Part shown: one piece after another, positions 1 to 5,884 of the stretch
Layout: each line of letters begins with the position of its first letter
Position numbering within the stretch: position 1 is the first letter of the stretch
NCBI GenBank assembly: GCA_003062345.1
Contig: PQCO01000169.1
Location: 1 to 23,377, forward strand
Direction of reading: 5' to 3'
DNA from: Sedimenticola_A endophacoides
GTDB lineage: Bacteria; Pseudomonadota; Gammaproteobacteria; Chromatiales; Chromatiaceae
DNA: 23,377 nucleotides
The notes under the pieces: model-generated
The model's input: the letters and a program-made list of their open reading frames with translations, nothing else
Databases searched by the model: none
Told to the model about the DNA's origin: nothing
Position numbers and translations under genes: made by a program

Positions 1-105
1 CATGGGACCGAAATCCGAGGACAAGGCGCCGCCGTCAAAATCGCCACGCACGCTCAGGCCGTCAACGGGGAGAAATCTCAGCGGTTCTTGGGTAGACTTG
101 GACAT
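1..105 (-). CDS. IS1380-like transposase, N-terminal fragment cut by the window edge
   Basis: Reading the minus strand from an ATG at 103-105 gives 35 residues that run off the left edge. The stretch GDFDGGALSSDFGPM is typical of the start of IS1380-family DDE transposases, where an R/G-F-DGG-x-SSD-x-G motif begins the catalytic fold. Only this fragment is visible, so it cannot be told whether the gene is intact. The start is supported by the position of the family motif close to the N-terminus. Upstream (106-203) lies an AT-rich stretch with a 7-bp-arm inverted repeat and a likely element end. Family assignment rests on one short motif recognised from memory. Confidence 0.7.
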   Translation of the reverse strand, partial: MSKSTQEPLRFLPVDGLSVRGDFDGGALSSDFGPM

Positions 106-148
106 GGGGCGACCTCGTTTAGCTTCACCGAAGCGTTTTTGGCGAAAT

Positions 149-167
149 ACCAATTATATCAATTGGT
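149..167. repeat. Perfect 7-bp-arm inverted repeat in the IS leader
   Basis: ACCAATT (149-155) and AATTGGT (161-167) are exact inverted copies around a 5-base centre. It lies between the element end and the transposase start, where insertion sequences often carry hairpins or operators that limit transposase expression. Its function here is inferred. Confidence 0.5.
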
Positions 168-207
168 TGAACGAGGTGCGCCCTTTTTTATGAATAATTC
201 GGGCTAG

Positions 208-440
208 TTCAGCTCCCATTCTGACGCCTCGACGCCGTTTGTCGTAGGGGTGGGGAGGAGTCCATCCCATTGCTTACGTTGTTTTCGCCATGAACGCTTC
301 CTGTTGCGCAGTTATCAAGTACAAAGTGCTGTTGGCGGGTACTTGATACCGGTCGGTAGTGTACAGTCAGCATGGTTTGGTTTGTGGTGCCGTTCCACCG
401 CAATATGCAGACGTTGATACTGAATTGTTCAGCAATGGTG
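208..440. other. Intergenic, no gene seen
   Basis: Between the IS end and the tRNA promoter I see no reading frame with family resemblance or a credible ribosome binding site. The only clear structure is the 10-bp inverted repeat at 313-348, listed separately. Confidence 0.5.
313..348. repeat. Perfect 10-bp inverted repeat with 16-bp spacer
   Basis: TATCAAGTAC (313-322) and GTACTTGATA (339-348) are exact reverse complements separated by 16 bases. It could be a regulator site, a hairpin or the footprint of an earlier mobile element. No neighbouring gene explains it. Confidence 0.6.
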
Positions 441-469
441 TTGACATGGTGGGTGGAAACAAGCAGAAT
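441..469 (+). promoter_or_regulatory. Sigma-70-type promoter for tRNA-Arg
   Basis: TTGACA at 441-446 matches the -35 consensus exactly. CAGAAT at 464-469 matches four of six -10 positions, with an ideal 17-bp spacer. The -10 box ends 17 bases before the tRNA, and the following TTCGCCTTCC resembles a GC-containing discriminator as in stable RNA promoters. Confidence 0.65.
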
Positions 470-486
470 TCGCCTTCCAAAGTTTA

Positions 487-563
487 GCGCCCGTAGCTCA
501 GCTGGATAGAGTACCTGGCTACGAACCAGGCGGTCGCACGTTCGAATCGTGCCGGGCGCGCCA
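487..563 (+). tRNA. tRNA-Arg (anticodon ACG)
   Basis: A 77-nt cloverleaf can be folded by eye. The acceptor arm GCGCCCG (487-493) pairs with CGGGCGC (553-559), followed by discriminator G560 and an encoded CCA (561-563). The anticodon stem CCTGG/CCAGG (514-518, 526-530) holds the loop CTACGAA with anticodon ACG at 521-523. The T-loop TTCGAAT is at 541-547. ACG reads CGU/CGC/CGA arginine codons after A34-to-I editing. It is flanked by its own promoter and terminator and so is a single-gene unit. Confidence 0.97.
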
Positions 564-579
564 TTTTACTATAGAAATC

Positions 580-616
580 AGCCGTTTAGAGAGTCTCTCT
601 GAGCGGCTTTTTCTTT
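580..616 (+). terminator. Rho-independent terminator of tRNA-Arg
   Basis: AGCCGTTTAGAGAG (580-593) pairs with CTCTCTGAGCGGCT (595-608), with two G-T pairs, giving a near-continuous 14-bp stem. It is followed directly by a T-rich tract (608-616). It sits 17 bases after the tRNA. Confidence 0.9.
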
Positions 617-617
617 C

Positions 618-650
618 ATCCTCCTATAGAAAGTCAATCCTCCTATAGAA
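618..650. repeat. 14-bp direct repeat
   Basis: ATCCTCCTATAGAA occurs exactly at 618-631 and again at 637-650. Its core CTATAGAA also occurs at 569-576, just before the terminator stem. A short local duplication is the simplest explanation; no function is evident. Confidence 0.6.
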
Positions 651-1092
651 TTTGCACGTTGTTACTCGTTGCGGCCTTTGGTTAGCGGTTGCACGCGGGT
701 AGGTTTGCGACGATAAACGCGGTCTGTGATGCGTGAATCGGAGTGCTCCGGGCGCTCCTGTACTATCGTTATCATTGGCTACCTTGGTATCTTTCATTAC
801 GCGATCCATGAAGTGCTGCCAGCGTTTGTCAAAGGCGCTGCTTTGTCATCGGTATTGATGACGGACTTTCCGTGCCCAGTCATAAATAATGGCGCGTCGC
901 CATCGGCAGCCAGAGGTCCGGTATGCGGTTCTTTGGCAAGTCATTGGCACATGAAACAGGAGGCCGGCATTTCCAGGCTGCGGCGCAGATCTGTAAGCCG
1001 CACCGCTCTCCGGGATCCGGGGTTCTCTCACGATCTGGCCGGGCGGGCAGGGGCTGGAGTAGCCTCGGTTTCCCGGACGGTGGGTGGGGCGT
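651..1092. other. No convincing gene; possible decayed coding sequence
   Basis: No open frame in this stretch combines a ribosome binding site with a recognisable family. On the minus strand one frame is open from 1031 down to 624 except for a single TGA at 846-848, and would encode about 130 residues if that stop were absent. This may be the remnant of a gene next to a tRNA and an IS, but I cannot name a family. Confidence 0.35.
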
Positions 1093-1410
1093 TTACTCGA
1101 ACCGGGTGTTGGCGGGTTCGCCCGAGGTGTCTATCCTGACGCAACTGATATCCGGGTAGCGGCTTAGGATATAACCGGCGCTGAGCAGGGCAAGCGACTC
1201 GTTATGGGTCTCGATGGCCGATAGCAGTTTGTCCGCCGCGCTCTGGCAGCGCTGTTCCGTATCGGGGTTCTCGATCCATTGGTGGCCGAGCTTTAGCCCC
1301 TGGTCCATGTTATGGTCGAGCCGCGCGAAGCGTTCGCGGGAGGCGGCGATGAGGGCGTCGTCCACTTCGATCTGCATGGTGTATTCGTCAATGATGATGT
1401 GCAGGCGCAT
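1093..1410 (-). CDS. Conserved-looking small hypothetical protein (105 aa)
   Basis: The product is a soluble acidic 105-residue protein without signal peptide or membrane segment. It has a short beta-like start (RLHIIIDEYTMQIEV), then helices with the segment GHQWIENPDTEQRCQSAADKLLSAIETHNE, and a hydrophobic centre LLSAGYILSRYPDISCVRID. The start at 1410 is supported by AGGAG seven bases upstream. It is divergent from the 127-aa gene at 1493, with only 82 bp between the two starts, so they may share control. I do not recognise a named family. Codon use and the ribosome binding site make it very likely a real gene. Confidence 0.75.
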   Translation of the reverse strand: MRLHIIIDEYTMQIEVDDALIAASRERFARLDHNMDQGLKLGHQWIENPDTEQRCQSAADKLLSAIETHNESLALLSAGYILSRYPDISCVRIDTSGEPANTRFE

Positions 1411-1492
1411 TGGTCGGCTCCTGTGTCGCTATGCATTGTGTCTGCATCTTACAGGATGCTGGCGCCACAACAATGATGGGGTTTATCGGGTA

Positions 1493-1876
1493 ATGGAAGA
1501 GAGACGGCTGTTGTCCATCGTGGAACTCGGAGGCTATCCCGATTTCGCGCCGATCTACCGGGCCCTTGGCTATGCCCCGGTGAAGGTTCACTCGATGCGC
1601 AAGGCCCAGGCGTGGCTGAAGCGCAACCAGCCGGCGGTGGTGGTGGCTGAGTTCCATTTCGATCCGGAGTTGCGTGATCGTATGGGCAATATCGAGTCGC
1701 TATCGGCGGCGTTGCAGCGTTATGCCCCCGGGGCCCGGGTGATTCTGTTCATCGATCCGGGGCATCGGGGGCGCCTGGAGCCGGTGCGCAAGCGCTGTTC
1801 CATCTTTGGGGCGCTCGATTATCCGGTGGATGAACAGGCGCTGCGGGGGCTGTTGGAACAGGCGGCCGGGGAATAA
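1493..1876 (+). CDS. Degenerate receiver-like (pseudo-receiver) protein, 127 aa
   Basis: The layout resembles a response-regulator receiver domain: strand LLSIVELGGY (6-15), helix, second strand, helix HSMRKAQAWLKRN (33-45), third strand PAVVVAEF (47-54), helix, strand ARVILFI (81-87), and LDYPVDEQAL (108-117) where receivers have the KPF-x-x-x-EL segment. At the usual phosphoacceptor aspartate there is Glu53, and Tyr110 occupies the conserved lysine position, so phosphorylation is unlikely. The start is the ATG at 1493; the frame is open further upstream (from 1214), but that part overlaps the opposite-strand gene. A weak GGGG lies upstream. The fold is inferred from pattern only. It ends directly in the shared terminator at 1875-1901. 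Confidence 0.7.
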   Translation: MEERRLLSIVELGGYPDFAPIYRALGYAPVKVHSMRKAQAWLKRNQPAVVVAEFHFDPELRDRMGNIESLSAALQRYAPGARVILFIDPGHRGRLEPVRKRCSIFGALDYPVDEQALRGLLEQAAGE

Positions 1877-1901
1877 AAAAAGGGGCTGACGCCCCTTTTT
1901 T
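1875..1901. terminator. Bidirectional rho-independent terminator
   Basis: An A-run plus GGGGC (1875-1886), loop TGAC, and GCCCC plus a T-run (1891-1901) form a strong hairpin. It has a T-tract on both strands. It serves the plus-strand 127-aa gene ending at 1876 and the minus-strand rspA-like gene ending at 1926. Confidence 0.92.
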
Positions 1902-1925
1902 GGTTGAGCCGCTCCGCGCATGGCT

Positions 1926-2270
1926 TTAGTAGCCGCCCTTGCGCTTGGTCTCGGGAAGTCCGGCAACCTTGCTCGCCTGCTTGGCCGGACCCATCGGGAA
2001 GTGCTCGTAGAGGGCCTTGGTGTCCACCTTCGGGAGGTCGGTCCAGACCCCCTTGAAGTGTTTTACCATGTTGCGTTCGTTGGGCTGGTTGGCGTTGTTG
2101 TTGAAGTACTCATCACGCAGAAAGTTGATGATGTCCCAGGCCTTTTCGGACAGGGTAATGCCTTCCTCTGCGGCGATGGCGTTGGCCACCTCCTCGTTCC
2201 ACTCTTCCAGGTTGACCAGGTAGCCGTTGGCGGTGGTCTCCAGGGATTTTCCGTTTACTTCATATGCCAT
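1926..2270 (-). CDS. rspA: DsrC/TusE-family protein lacking both functional cysteines (RspA-type), 114 aa
   Basis: The N-terminus YEVNGKSLETTANGYLVNLEEW aligns directly with DsrC of this locus (IEVNGKTLETDEEGYLVNLSDW). The C-terminal arm is also of DsrC type: GPAKQASKVAGLP against GPGKQACRFAGLP. However, serine replaces the CysB position and the last residues are KRKGGY instead of PTGCI, so both sulfur-carrying cysteines are missing; the protein contains no cysteine at all. DsrC homologues without these cysteines are known as RspA and are thought to be regulatory. The start at 2270 has AAGGAGA upstream. It is the last gene of the leftward cluster, 148 bp after the Cas6-like gene, and may have its own promoter (weak TAGAAT-like box at 2372-2377, minus strand). 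Confidence 0.88.
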   Translation of the reverse strand: MAYEVNGKSLETTANGYLVNLEEWNEEVANAIAAEEGITLSEKAWDIINFLRDEYFNNNANQPNERNMVKHFKGVWTDLPKVDTKALYEHFPMGPAKQASKVAGLPETKRKGGY

Positions 2271-2418
2271 GGTTTTCTCCTTCTCGAAGTTGTGCCTTCC
2301 GGGTTGCTGCCGCCTGGGTGTCGCCCTGTTTATCGACGGCGCCCGAAGAAGGGAGTTCAGATTACCGAGCTATTCTAATGAGTTCGGTCGAAACGAGTAC
2401 CGAAAATAATTTATGCGC

Positions 2419-3078
2419 CTAAAAGCTCTTTTGTGGGATGAACAGACCGCAGCCCAGCGCATAGTGCCGGCCGATCCCCTCTTCCTGGAGAGTGACCGCG
2501 TCCTCGAACGGCATGTTGGCCACCATCAGGGACCGGGTCGGCAGTGCCCCGTCGGGGGTGGTGAGGGTGCAGTCCTTGCCGCAGAGGACCTTCTTGAAGC
2601 GCAGGCGCAGGCGTTTCAGTTCCCCTACCGCGTAGTGCATGAACTCGTCCTCGCTCCAGCCCGTTTCGCTGGCTACGTAGCGGGAGTAGAGGATGGGGGT
2701 CAGGGCGAGCAGCCGGGTCTTGGCGCTGAGTACGCGCAGCGGGTTGCCGTCGACATCCAGGATTTCACCACACAGTGCACGGGCGTCGTCGATCCTGGCT
2801 GCGGGCAGGCGCAGCACCAGCTTGGTGCGACGCGAGGGGTAGAGCAGATCGCTGGCCCCCTGGGGTCGCTCCCAGCCGTTGCCGGAGTCGGCCACATGGA
2901 TGATGTGCAGGCCGCAGCGCGGCTCTTCCCCAAACCAGGGCAGCACCGCGCGGATCGCCCGGGAGAGGGCCCAGGCGTGGTCCACCGGCAGGGTGTCGCA
3001 ACGGATGCTGAAGGTCATGTCCAGCACATCGTCCGGTACCTGGTACGCCTCCTCCTCGCTCTCTTCCGTCCAGTACAT
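2419..3078 (-). CDS. Cas6/Cmx6-like RAMP protein (219 aa) without a CRISPR array
   Basis: Several stretches match the Cas6 group of subtype I-MYXAN (Cmx6, TIGR02807) as I know it. These are LPVDHAWALSRAI (30-42) with candidate catalytic His34, GLHIIHV (56-62), RRTKLVLRLPAARI (83-96), LDVDGNPLRV (108-117), and the C-terminal glycine-rich loop LQEEGIGRHYALGCGLFIP with GxGx5GxG (Gly201 to Gly211). Cas6 proteins bind and cut hairpin RNA in CRISPR transcripts, but no repeats or other cas genes occur here. Met at 3078 is chosen over the upstream ATG at 3117 because AGGAG lies 8 bases ahead and it starts 4 bp after the stop of the preceding gene. A non-CRISPR RNA role is inference. Confidence 0.78.
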   Translation of the reverse strand: MYWTEESEEEAYQVPDDVLDMTFSIRCDTLPVDHAWALSRAIRAVLPWFGEEPRCGLHIIHVADSGNGWERPQGASDLLYPSRRTKLVLRLPAARIDDARALCGEILDVDGNPLRVLSAKTRLLALTPILYSRYVASETGWSEDEFMHYAVGELKRLRLRFKKVLCGKDCTLTTPDGALPTRSLMVANMPFEDAVTLQEEGIGRHYALGCGLFIPQKSF

Positions 3079-3082
3079 GCAG

Positions 3083-3790
3083 TTACTCCTGGGGGATTTG
3101 CGCGCGCAGGGCGTCACGGTCGAACCACCAGTCGCCGCCGGTGATGATGTCGAGGACCTTGGCCAGTCTGGGCAGGAACTTGACCGGGTCGTCCAACTCC
3201 AGCTGCTGTACCCAGAAATCGAAGATATCCTGCTCCTCCACCTGGCTGTGGCGGCGGGCCACGCTGCCCAGCAGTTGGGCGGCGAAAAATTTCAACTGTT
3301 CACGCCGCTCGCCCTCGGCGCGCAGATCCACGATATAGTTGGCGGCCGCTGCGGCAACGGCCGCGCCGTCCGAGCGATCCGGGCTTTCATCGATCAGGTG
3401 CTGGAGCATGGCGACGCTCAGCTCCGGGTCGACCGGGAAGGTGACGCCCAGCCAGATGCCGTGGGCCAGGGCCTTGATCGAGTCATCGCGCTCGGCCTGG
3501 AACAGGATGTCGCAGCACTCGACGGCGTGCATCCACAGTTGCGCCTCGATCGCGGGCAGCAGGATGGCGTGGGCCGCCTCCCACGCCTCTTCGAAGCGGT
3601 TCACCTGGAGCAGGGCGTAGGTCCGGTCGAGGATCAGCCGATAACGCTCCTCCCGCGGGGCGTCCGGCGCCAGGGCGTCGATCCGGTCCTGCAGCTCGTG
3701 GATGCGCAGTTCGATAAGGGCGCTCGACTCGATGGCGTCATCCGAGCACTCGTTGTCGCCGAGAACGGTCTCTGTTTGCAGATACTTCAT
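3083..3790 (-). CDS. All-helical protein of unknown function, possibly TPR-like (235 aa)
   Basis: After an acidic N-terminus, the protein is an almost continuous series of amphipathic helices rich in Ala, Leu and Glu, for example RLILDRTYALLQVNRFEEA (50-68), LWMHAVECCDILFQAE and the segments after it. This suggests a helical-repeat scaffold of TPR type. No catalytic motif, signal peptide or membrane segment is seen. It ends with GGDWWFDRDALRAQIPQE. The start at 3790 has AGGAG upstream. The gene is 4 bp upstream of the Cas6-like gene, so the two are almost certainly cotranscribed and may act together. I do not recognise a named family. Confidence 0.8.
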   Translation of the reverse strand: MKYLQTETVLGDNECSDDAIESSALIELRIHELQDRIDALAPDAPREERYRLILDRTYALLQVNRFEEAWEAAHAILLPAIEAQLWMHAVECCDILFQAERDDSIKALAHGIWLGVTFPVDPELSVAMLQHLIDESPDRSDGAAVAAAAANYIVDLRAEGERREQLKFFAAQLLGSVARRHSQVEEQDIFDFWVQQLELDDPVKFLPRLAKVLDIITGGDWWFDRDALRAQIPQE

Positions 3791-3819
3791 TGTCGCTCCT
3801 GGGGTTACGGGGCGGGGAC

Positions 3820-3996
3820 TCAGGTGAAGGCCGCTTCCAGCCGGTCTTCCCAGTCCGTGGGGGTATCGGCGTACTGCGGTTTGACGTCGATGCGGAAGAA
3901 CATGGCGCCCTGGCGCCGCTGCCTGATTACCTCAAGCAACTCTTCGAAGGTATCGAGTTGCGGGTTCTGTATCAGGATTTCGCTCAGTAGCAGCAT
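3820..3996 (-). CDS. Small hypothetical protein (58 aa), first gene of the leftward cluster
   Basis: The product has a hydrophobic start (MLLLSEILIQNPQ), a predicted helix FEELLEVIRQRRQG, a short strand-like AMFFRIDVKP, and ends WEDRLEAAFT. The ATG at 3996 is preferred to one at 4023 because GAGG lies about nine bases upstream, while the longer form lacks a binding site. It precedes the 235-aa gene by 29 bp in the same direction and diverges from dsrA. The family is unknown. The start is too short and polar to be a convincing signal peptide. Confidence 0.6.
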   Translation of the reverse strand: MLLLSEILIQNPQLDTFEELLEVIRQRRQGAMFFRIDVKPQYADTPTDWEDRLEAAFT

Positions 3997-4328
3997 GGTG
4001 GTCAACCTCGTTGTGCGGTGCACATGTGAATATATTAAAGAGGTGTCGGTCGCGTCGGCCGGCTATCTCTCGCCTATATAGGGCGGCCGGTAGGGCTTTT
4101 CAAGCTGTGGCGGACCCGCACAATACCCAAGTAAATTTCTAAAGTATTGTATTCAACCCGATTTTACCCGGCGAGGCAAGTGGGGGAGGGTGGATCGAAT
4201 GGTGCGCCGCAATAGTCATTAATGGTGATTTTTTTCGTACACAGGAAAAAAGTGTTTGTAATAGGTTGTTTTTATGGGCTAAACGAAAAAAGAACATTTT
4301 AAATTTCATATATTAGCGAATTTTTATA

Positions 4329-4386
4329 TATCCCATTGGGGATAGGTGGGGATAACCCTAACCCCCCCTTTTGCGGGATAGGTTAG
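4329..4386. repeat. Cluster of GGGATA direct and inverted repeats upstream of dsrA
   Basis: TATCCC (4329-4334) and GGGATA (4339-4344) form an inverted repeat with a 4-base centre. GGGGATA recurs exactly ten bases later (4348-4354), and GGGATAGG at 4339-4346 recurs at 4375-4382. CTAACC (4358-4363) is the inverse of GGTTAG (4381-4386). Copies one helical turn apart are typical of cooperative regulator binding. The binding protein is unknown. Confidence 0.6.
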
Positions 4387-4420
4387 CGCATTAGTAATCT
4401 CTAAAATGCCGGGCAAGTTG

Positions 4421-4459
4421 AAAAAGGCTGTCCCACGTGTGGGGCCTTTTGCAGGGACA
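4421..4459 (+). promoter_or_regulatory. Attenuator-like leader fold before dsrA
   Basis: AAAAGGC (4422-4428) pairs with GCCTTTT (4444-4450) and CCCA (4432-4435) with TGGG (4440-4443), giving a terminator-like hairpin ending in a T-run. TGTCCC (4429-4434) can pair instead with GGGACA (4454-4459), which would disrupt the first hairpin. Two mutually exclusive folds 100-140 bases before the start codon are the signature of attenuation. Whether transcripts start upstream of it is not known. Confidence 0.4.
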
Positions 4460-4559
4460 AAGGTTTCGTGAATCCTTGATCGGTGCGGTAGCCGCGGTTT
4501 GAATGACGGGCGCTCGGACACCGGTCTGCTGAAATATAGACCAAACGGGAGATTAACTG

Positions 4560-5798
4560 ATGGCAAAACCGATGCATGATACCCCCATGCTTGATCAGTT
4601 GGAGAGCGGCCCCTGGCCGAGCTTCATTTCCGGCATCAAGCGCCTGGCCCAAGATAATGACATGATGGTCGATCTGCTTGGGCAGCTGGAGACCTCCTAC
4701 CAGACCCGCAAGGGCTACTGGAAGGGCGGTACCGTTGGTGTCATCGGTTACGGCGGCGGCGTGATTCCCCGCTTTACCGAGCTGAAGAATGCCGACGGCA
4801 CGGCCAAGTTCCCCGATGCCGCCGAGTTCCACACCATCCGCATCATGCCCCCTCCGGGCCTTCACTACGACACCGGCACCCTGCGCAAGATGTGCGATAT
4901 CTGGGAGAAATACGGCTCCGGCATGATCTGCGCCCACGGTCAGTCCGGCGACATCATGTTCCAGGGCTGCACCTCAGACAATGTTCAGCCCTTCTTCGAC
5001 GAGATCAACGAGATGGGCTTCGACATGGGTGGCGCGGGTCCCTCCGTGCGTACCGCAATGTCCTGTGTCGGTGCCGCGCGTTGCGAGCAGTCCTGCTTCG
5101 ACGAAGGCAAGGTGATGCGCACCCTGATCAACAACACTCTGGACGATCTGCACCGTCCGGCCCTGCCCTACAAGATGAAGTACAAGGTGTCGGGCTGCCC
5201 CAACGACTGCATGAACTCCATTCAGCGCGCCGACTTCTCCGTGATCGGCACCTGGCGCGACGACATGAAGGTCGATCAGGCCGAGGTGAAGAACTACGTC
5301 GAGCGCATGGGCCGCAAGAAGATCATCGACAACGTGATTACCCGCTGCCCCACTCAGGCGCTGTCGTTGAACGATGACGATACCCTGGCCGTGGACAACA
5401 AGAACTGCGTGCGCTGCATGCACTGCATCAACGTCATGACCAAGGCTCTCTCCCCGGGCGACGACAAAGGGCTCTCCATCCTTATCGGTGGTAAGCGCAC
5501 CCTGAAGATCGGCGACCTGATGGGTACCGTGATCGTCCCCTTCCACAAGATGGAGAGCGACGAGGATTACGAGTGGCTGGAAGAGTTCGCCACCGAGGTG
5601 CTTGACTTCTTCGCCGAGAACGCCCTGGAGCATGAGCGTACCGGTGAGATGATCGAGCGTATCGGTCTGCAGAATTTCCTCGAAGGCATTGATGTCGAGA
5701 TCGATCCCAACATGATCTCCCGTCCCCGCACCAATCCTTATGTCCGCATGGACGATTGGGAAGAGGAAGTCGCCAAGTGGGAAGAGCGTCGGGCGTAA
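4560..5798 (+). CDS. dsrA: Dissimilatory sulfite reductase subunit alpha (oxidative type)
   Basis: DsrA forms the cytoplasmic alpha2beta2 siroheme enzyme that, in sulfur oxidizers, runs in reverse and oxidizes DsrC-bound sulfur to the sulfite level. The siroheme-[4Fe-4S] ligands are visible as Cx5C (SCVGAARC, Cys169/Cys175) and Cx3C (GCPNDC, Cys213/Cys217). The inserted ferredoxin domain supplies Cys263 (RCPTQAL) and Cys283, Cys286 and Cys289 (NCVRCMHC). At 412 residues it has full family length. The ATG is preceded by GGGAG at a good distance. It is the first gene of the dsr operon, downstream of the structured control region. Confidence 0.98.
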   Translation: MAKPMHDTPMLDQLESGPWPSFISGIKRLAQDNDMMVDLLGQLETSYQTRKGYWKGGTVGVIGYGGGVIPRFTELKNADGTAKFPDAAEFHTIRIMPPPGLHYDTGTLRKMCDIWEKYGSGMICAHGQSGDIMFQGCTSDNVQPFFDEINEMGFDMGGAGPSVRTAMSCVGAARCEQSCFDEGKVMRTLINNTLDDLHRPALPYKMKYKVSGCPNDCMNSIQRADFSVIGTWRDDMKVDQAEVKNYVERMGRKKIIDNVITRCPTQALSLNDDDTLAVDNKNCVRCMHCINVMTKALSPGDDKGLSILIGGKRTLKIGDLMGTVIVPFHKMESDEDYEWLEEFATEVLDFFAENALEHERTGEMIERIGLQNFLEGIDVEIDPNMISRPRTNPYVRMDDWEEEVAKWEERRA

Positions 5799-5825
5799 GC
5801 CGGAACGATCTGCGATAGACAAGGC

Positions 5826-5850
5826 CGGGGCGCCCCGCGCGGGCGTCCCG
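5826..5850 (+). other. Intercistronic hairpin between dsrA and dsrB
   Basis: CGGGGCGCCC (5826-5835) pairs with GGGCGTCCCG (5841-5850) through ten pairs including one G-T, around a 5-base loop. No T-tract follows, so it is not a classical terminator. Such hairpins commonly set mRNA processing or stability. It precedes the dsrB ribosome binding site by about 25 bases. Confidence 0.7.
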
Positions 5851-5884
5851 CTAACGAATAGATTAAGCGTTTTTGGAGGTAATT

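Larger units (their letters stand above)
1..203 (-). mobile_element. Right-hand part of an IS1380-family insertion sequence (partial)
   Basis: The transposase start at 105 is followed outward by about 98 bp of AT-rich non-coding DNA ending in TATGAATAATTCGGG (189-203), which resembles the terminal sequence of many IS1380-family elements. The boundary at about 203 is inferred from this and could be a few bases off. If it is right, CTAG at 204-207 could be the 4-bp target duplication typical of the family. The other end is outside the window, so neither the inverted-repeat partner nor the duplication can be checked. Confidence 0.5.
3997..4559. promoter_or_regulatory. Divergent control region between the Cas6-like cluster and dsrA
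   Basis: This 563-bp gap separates the leftward cluster from dsrA. Bases 4220-4332 are strikingly AT-rich against the GC-rich surroundings and hold several possible -10-like elements in both directions; I cannot choose one with confidence. Bases 4329-4386 carry repeated GGGATA motifs and inverted repeats. Bases 4421-4459 can fold into two competing hairpins. Expression of dsr in sulfur oxidizers is known to respond to reduced sulfur compounds, so operator sites are expected here. Which of these repeats is an operator is inference. Confidence 0.6.

Noticed and set aside
618..650. CRISPR-like array from the repeated CTATAGAA motif
   Set aside because: Only two 14-bp copies with a 5-bp gap and one shorter copy; too short and irregular for an array.
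726..1139. Plus-strand 137-aa open frame
   Set aside because: No ribosome binding site, unusual composition and overlap with the 105-aa minus-strand gene; no family recognised.
2419..3117. Longer Cas6-like protein starting at 3117
   Set aside because: That start overlaps the preceding gene and has no binding site, whereas ATG 3078 has AGGAG and begins 4 bp after the stop.
2413..4081. Long plus-strand open frames opposite the Cas6-like and helical genes
   Set aside because: They lack ribosome binding sites and family resemblance and mirror the codon bias of the minus-strand genes, which have good starts and tight spacing.
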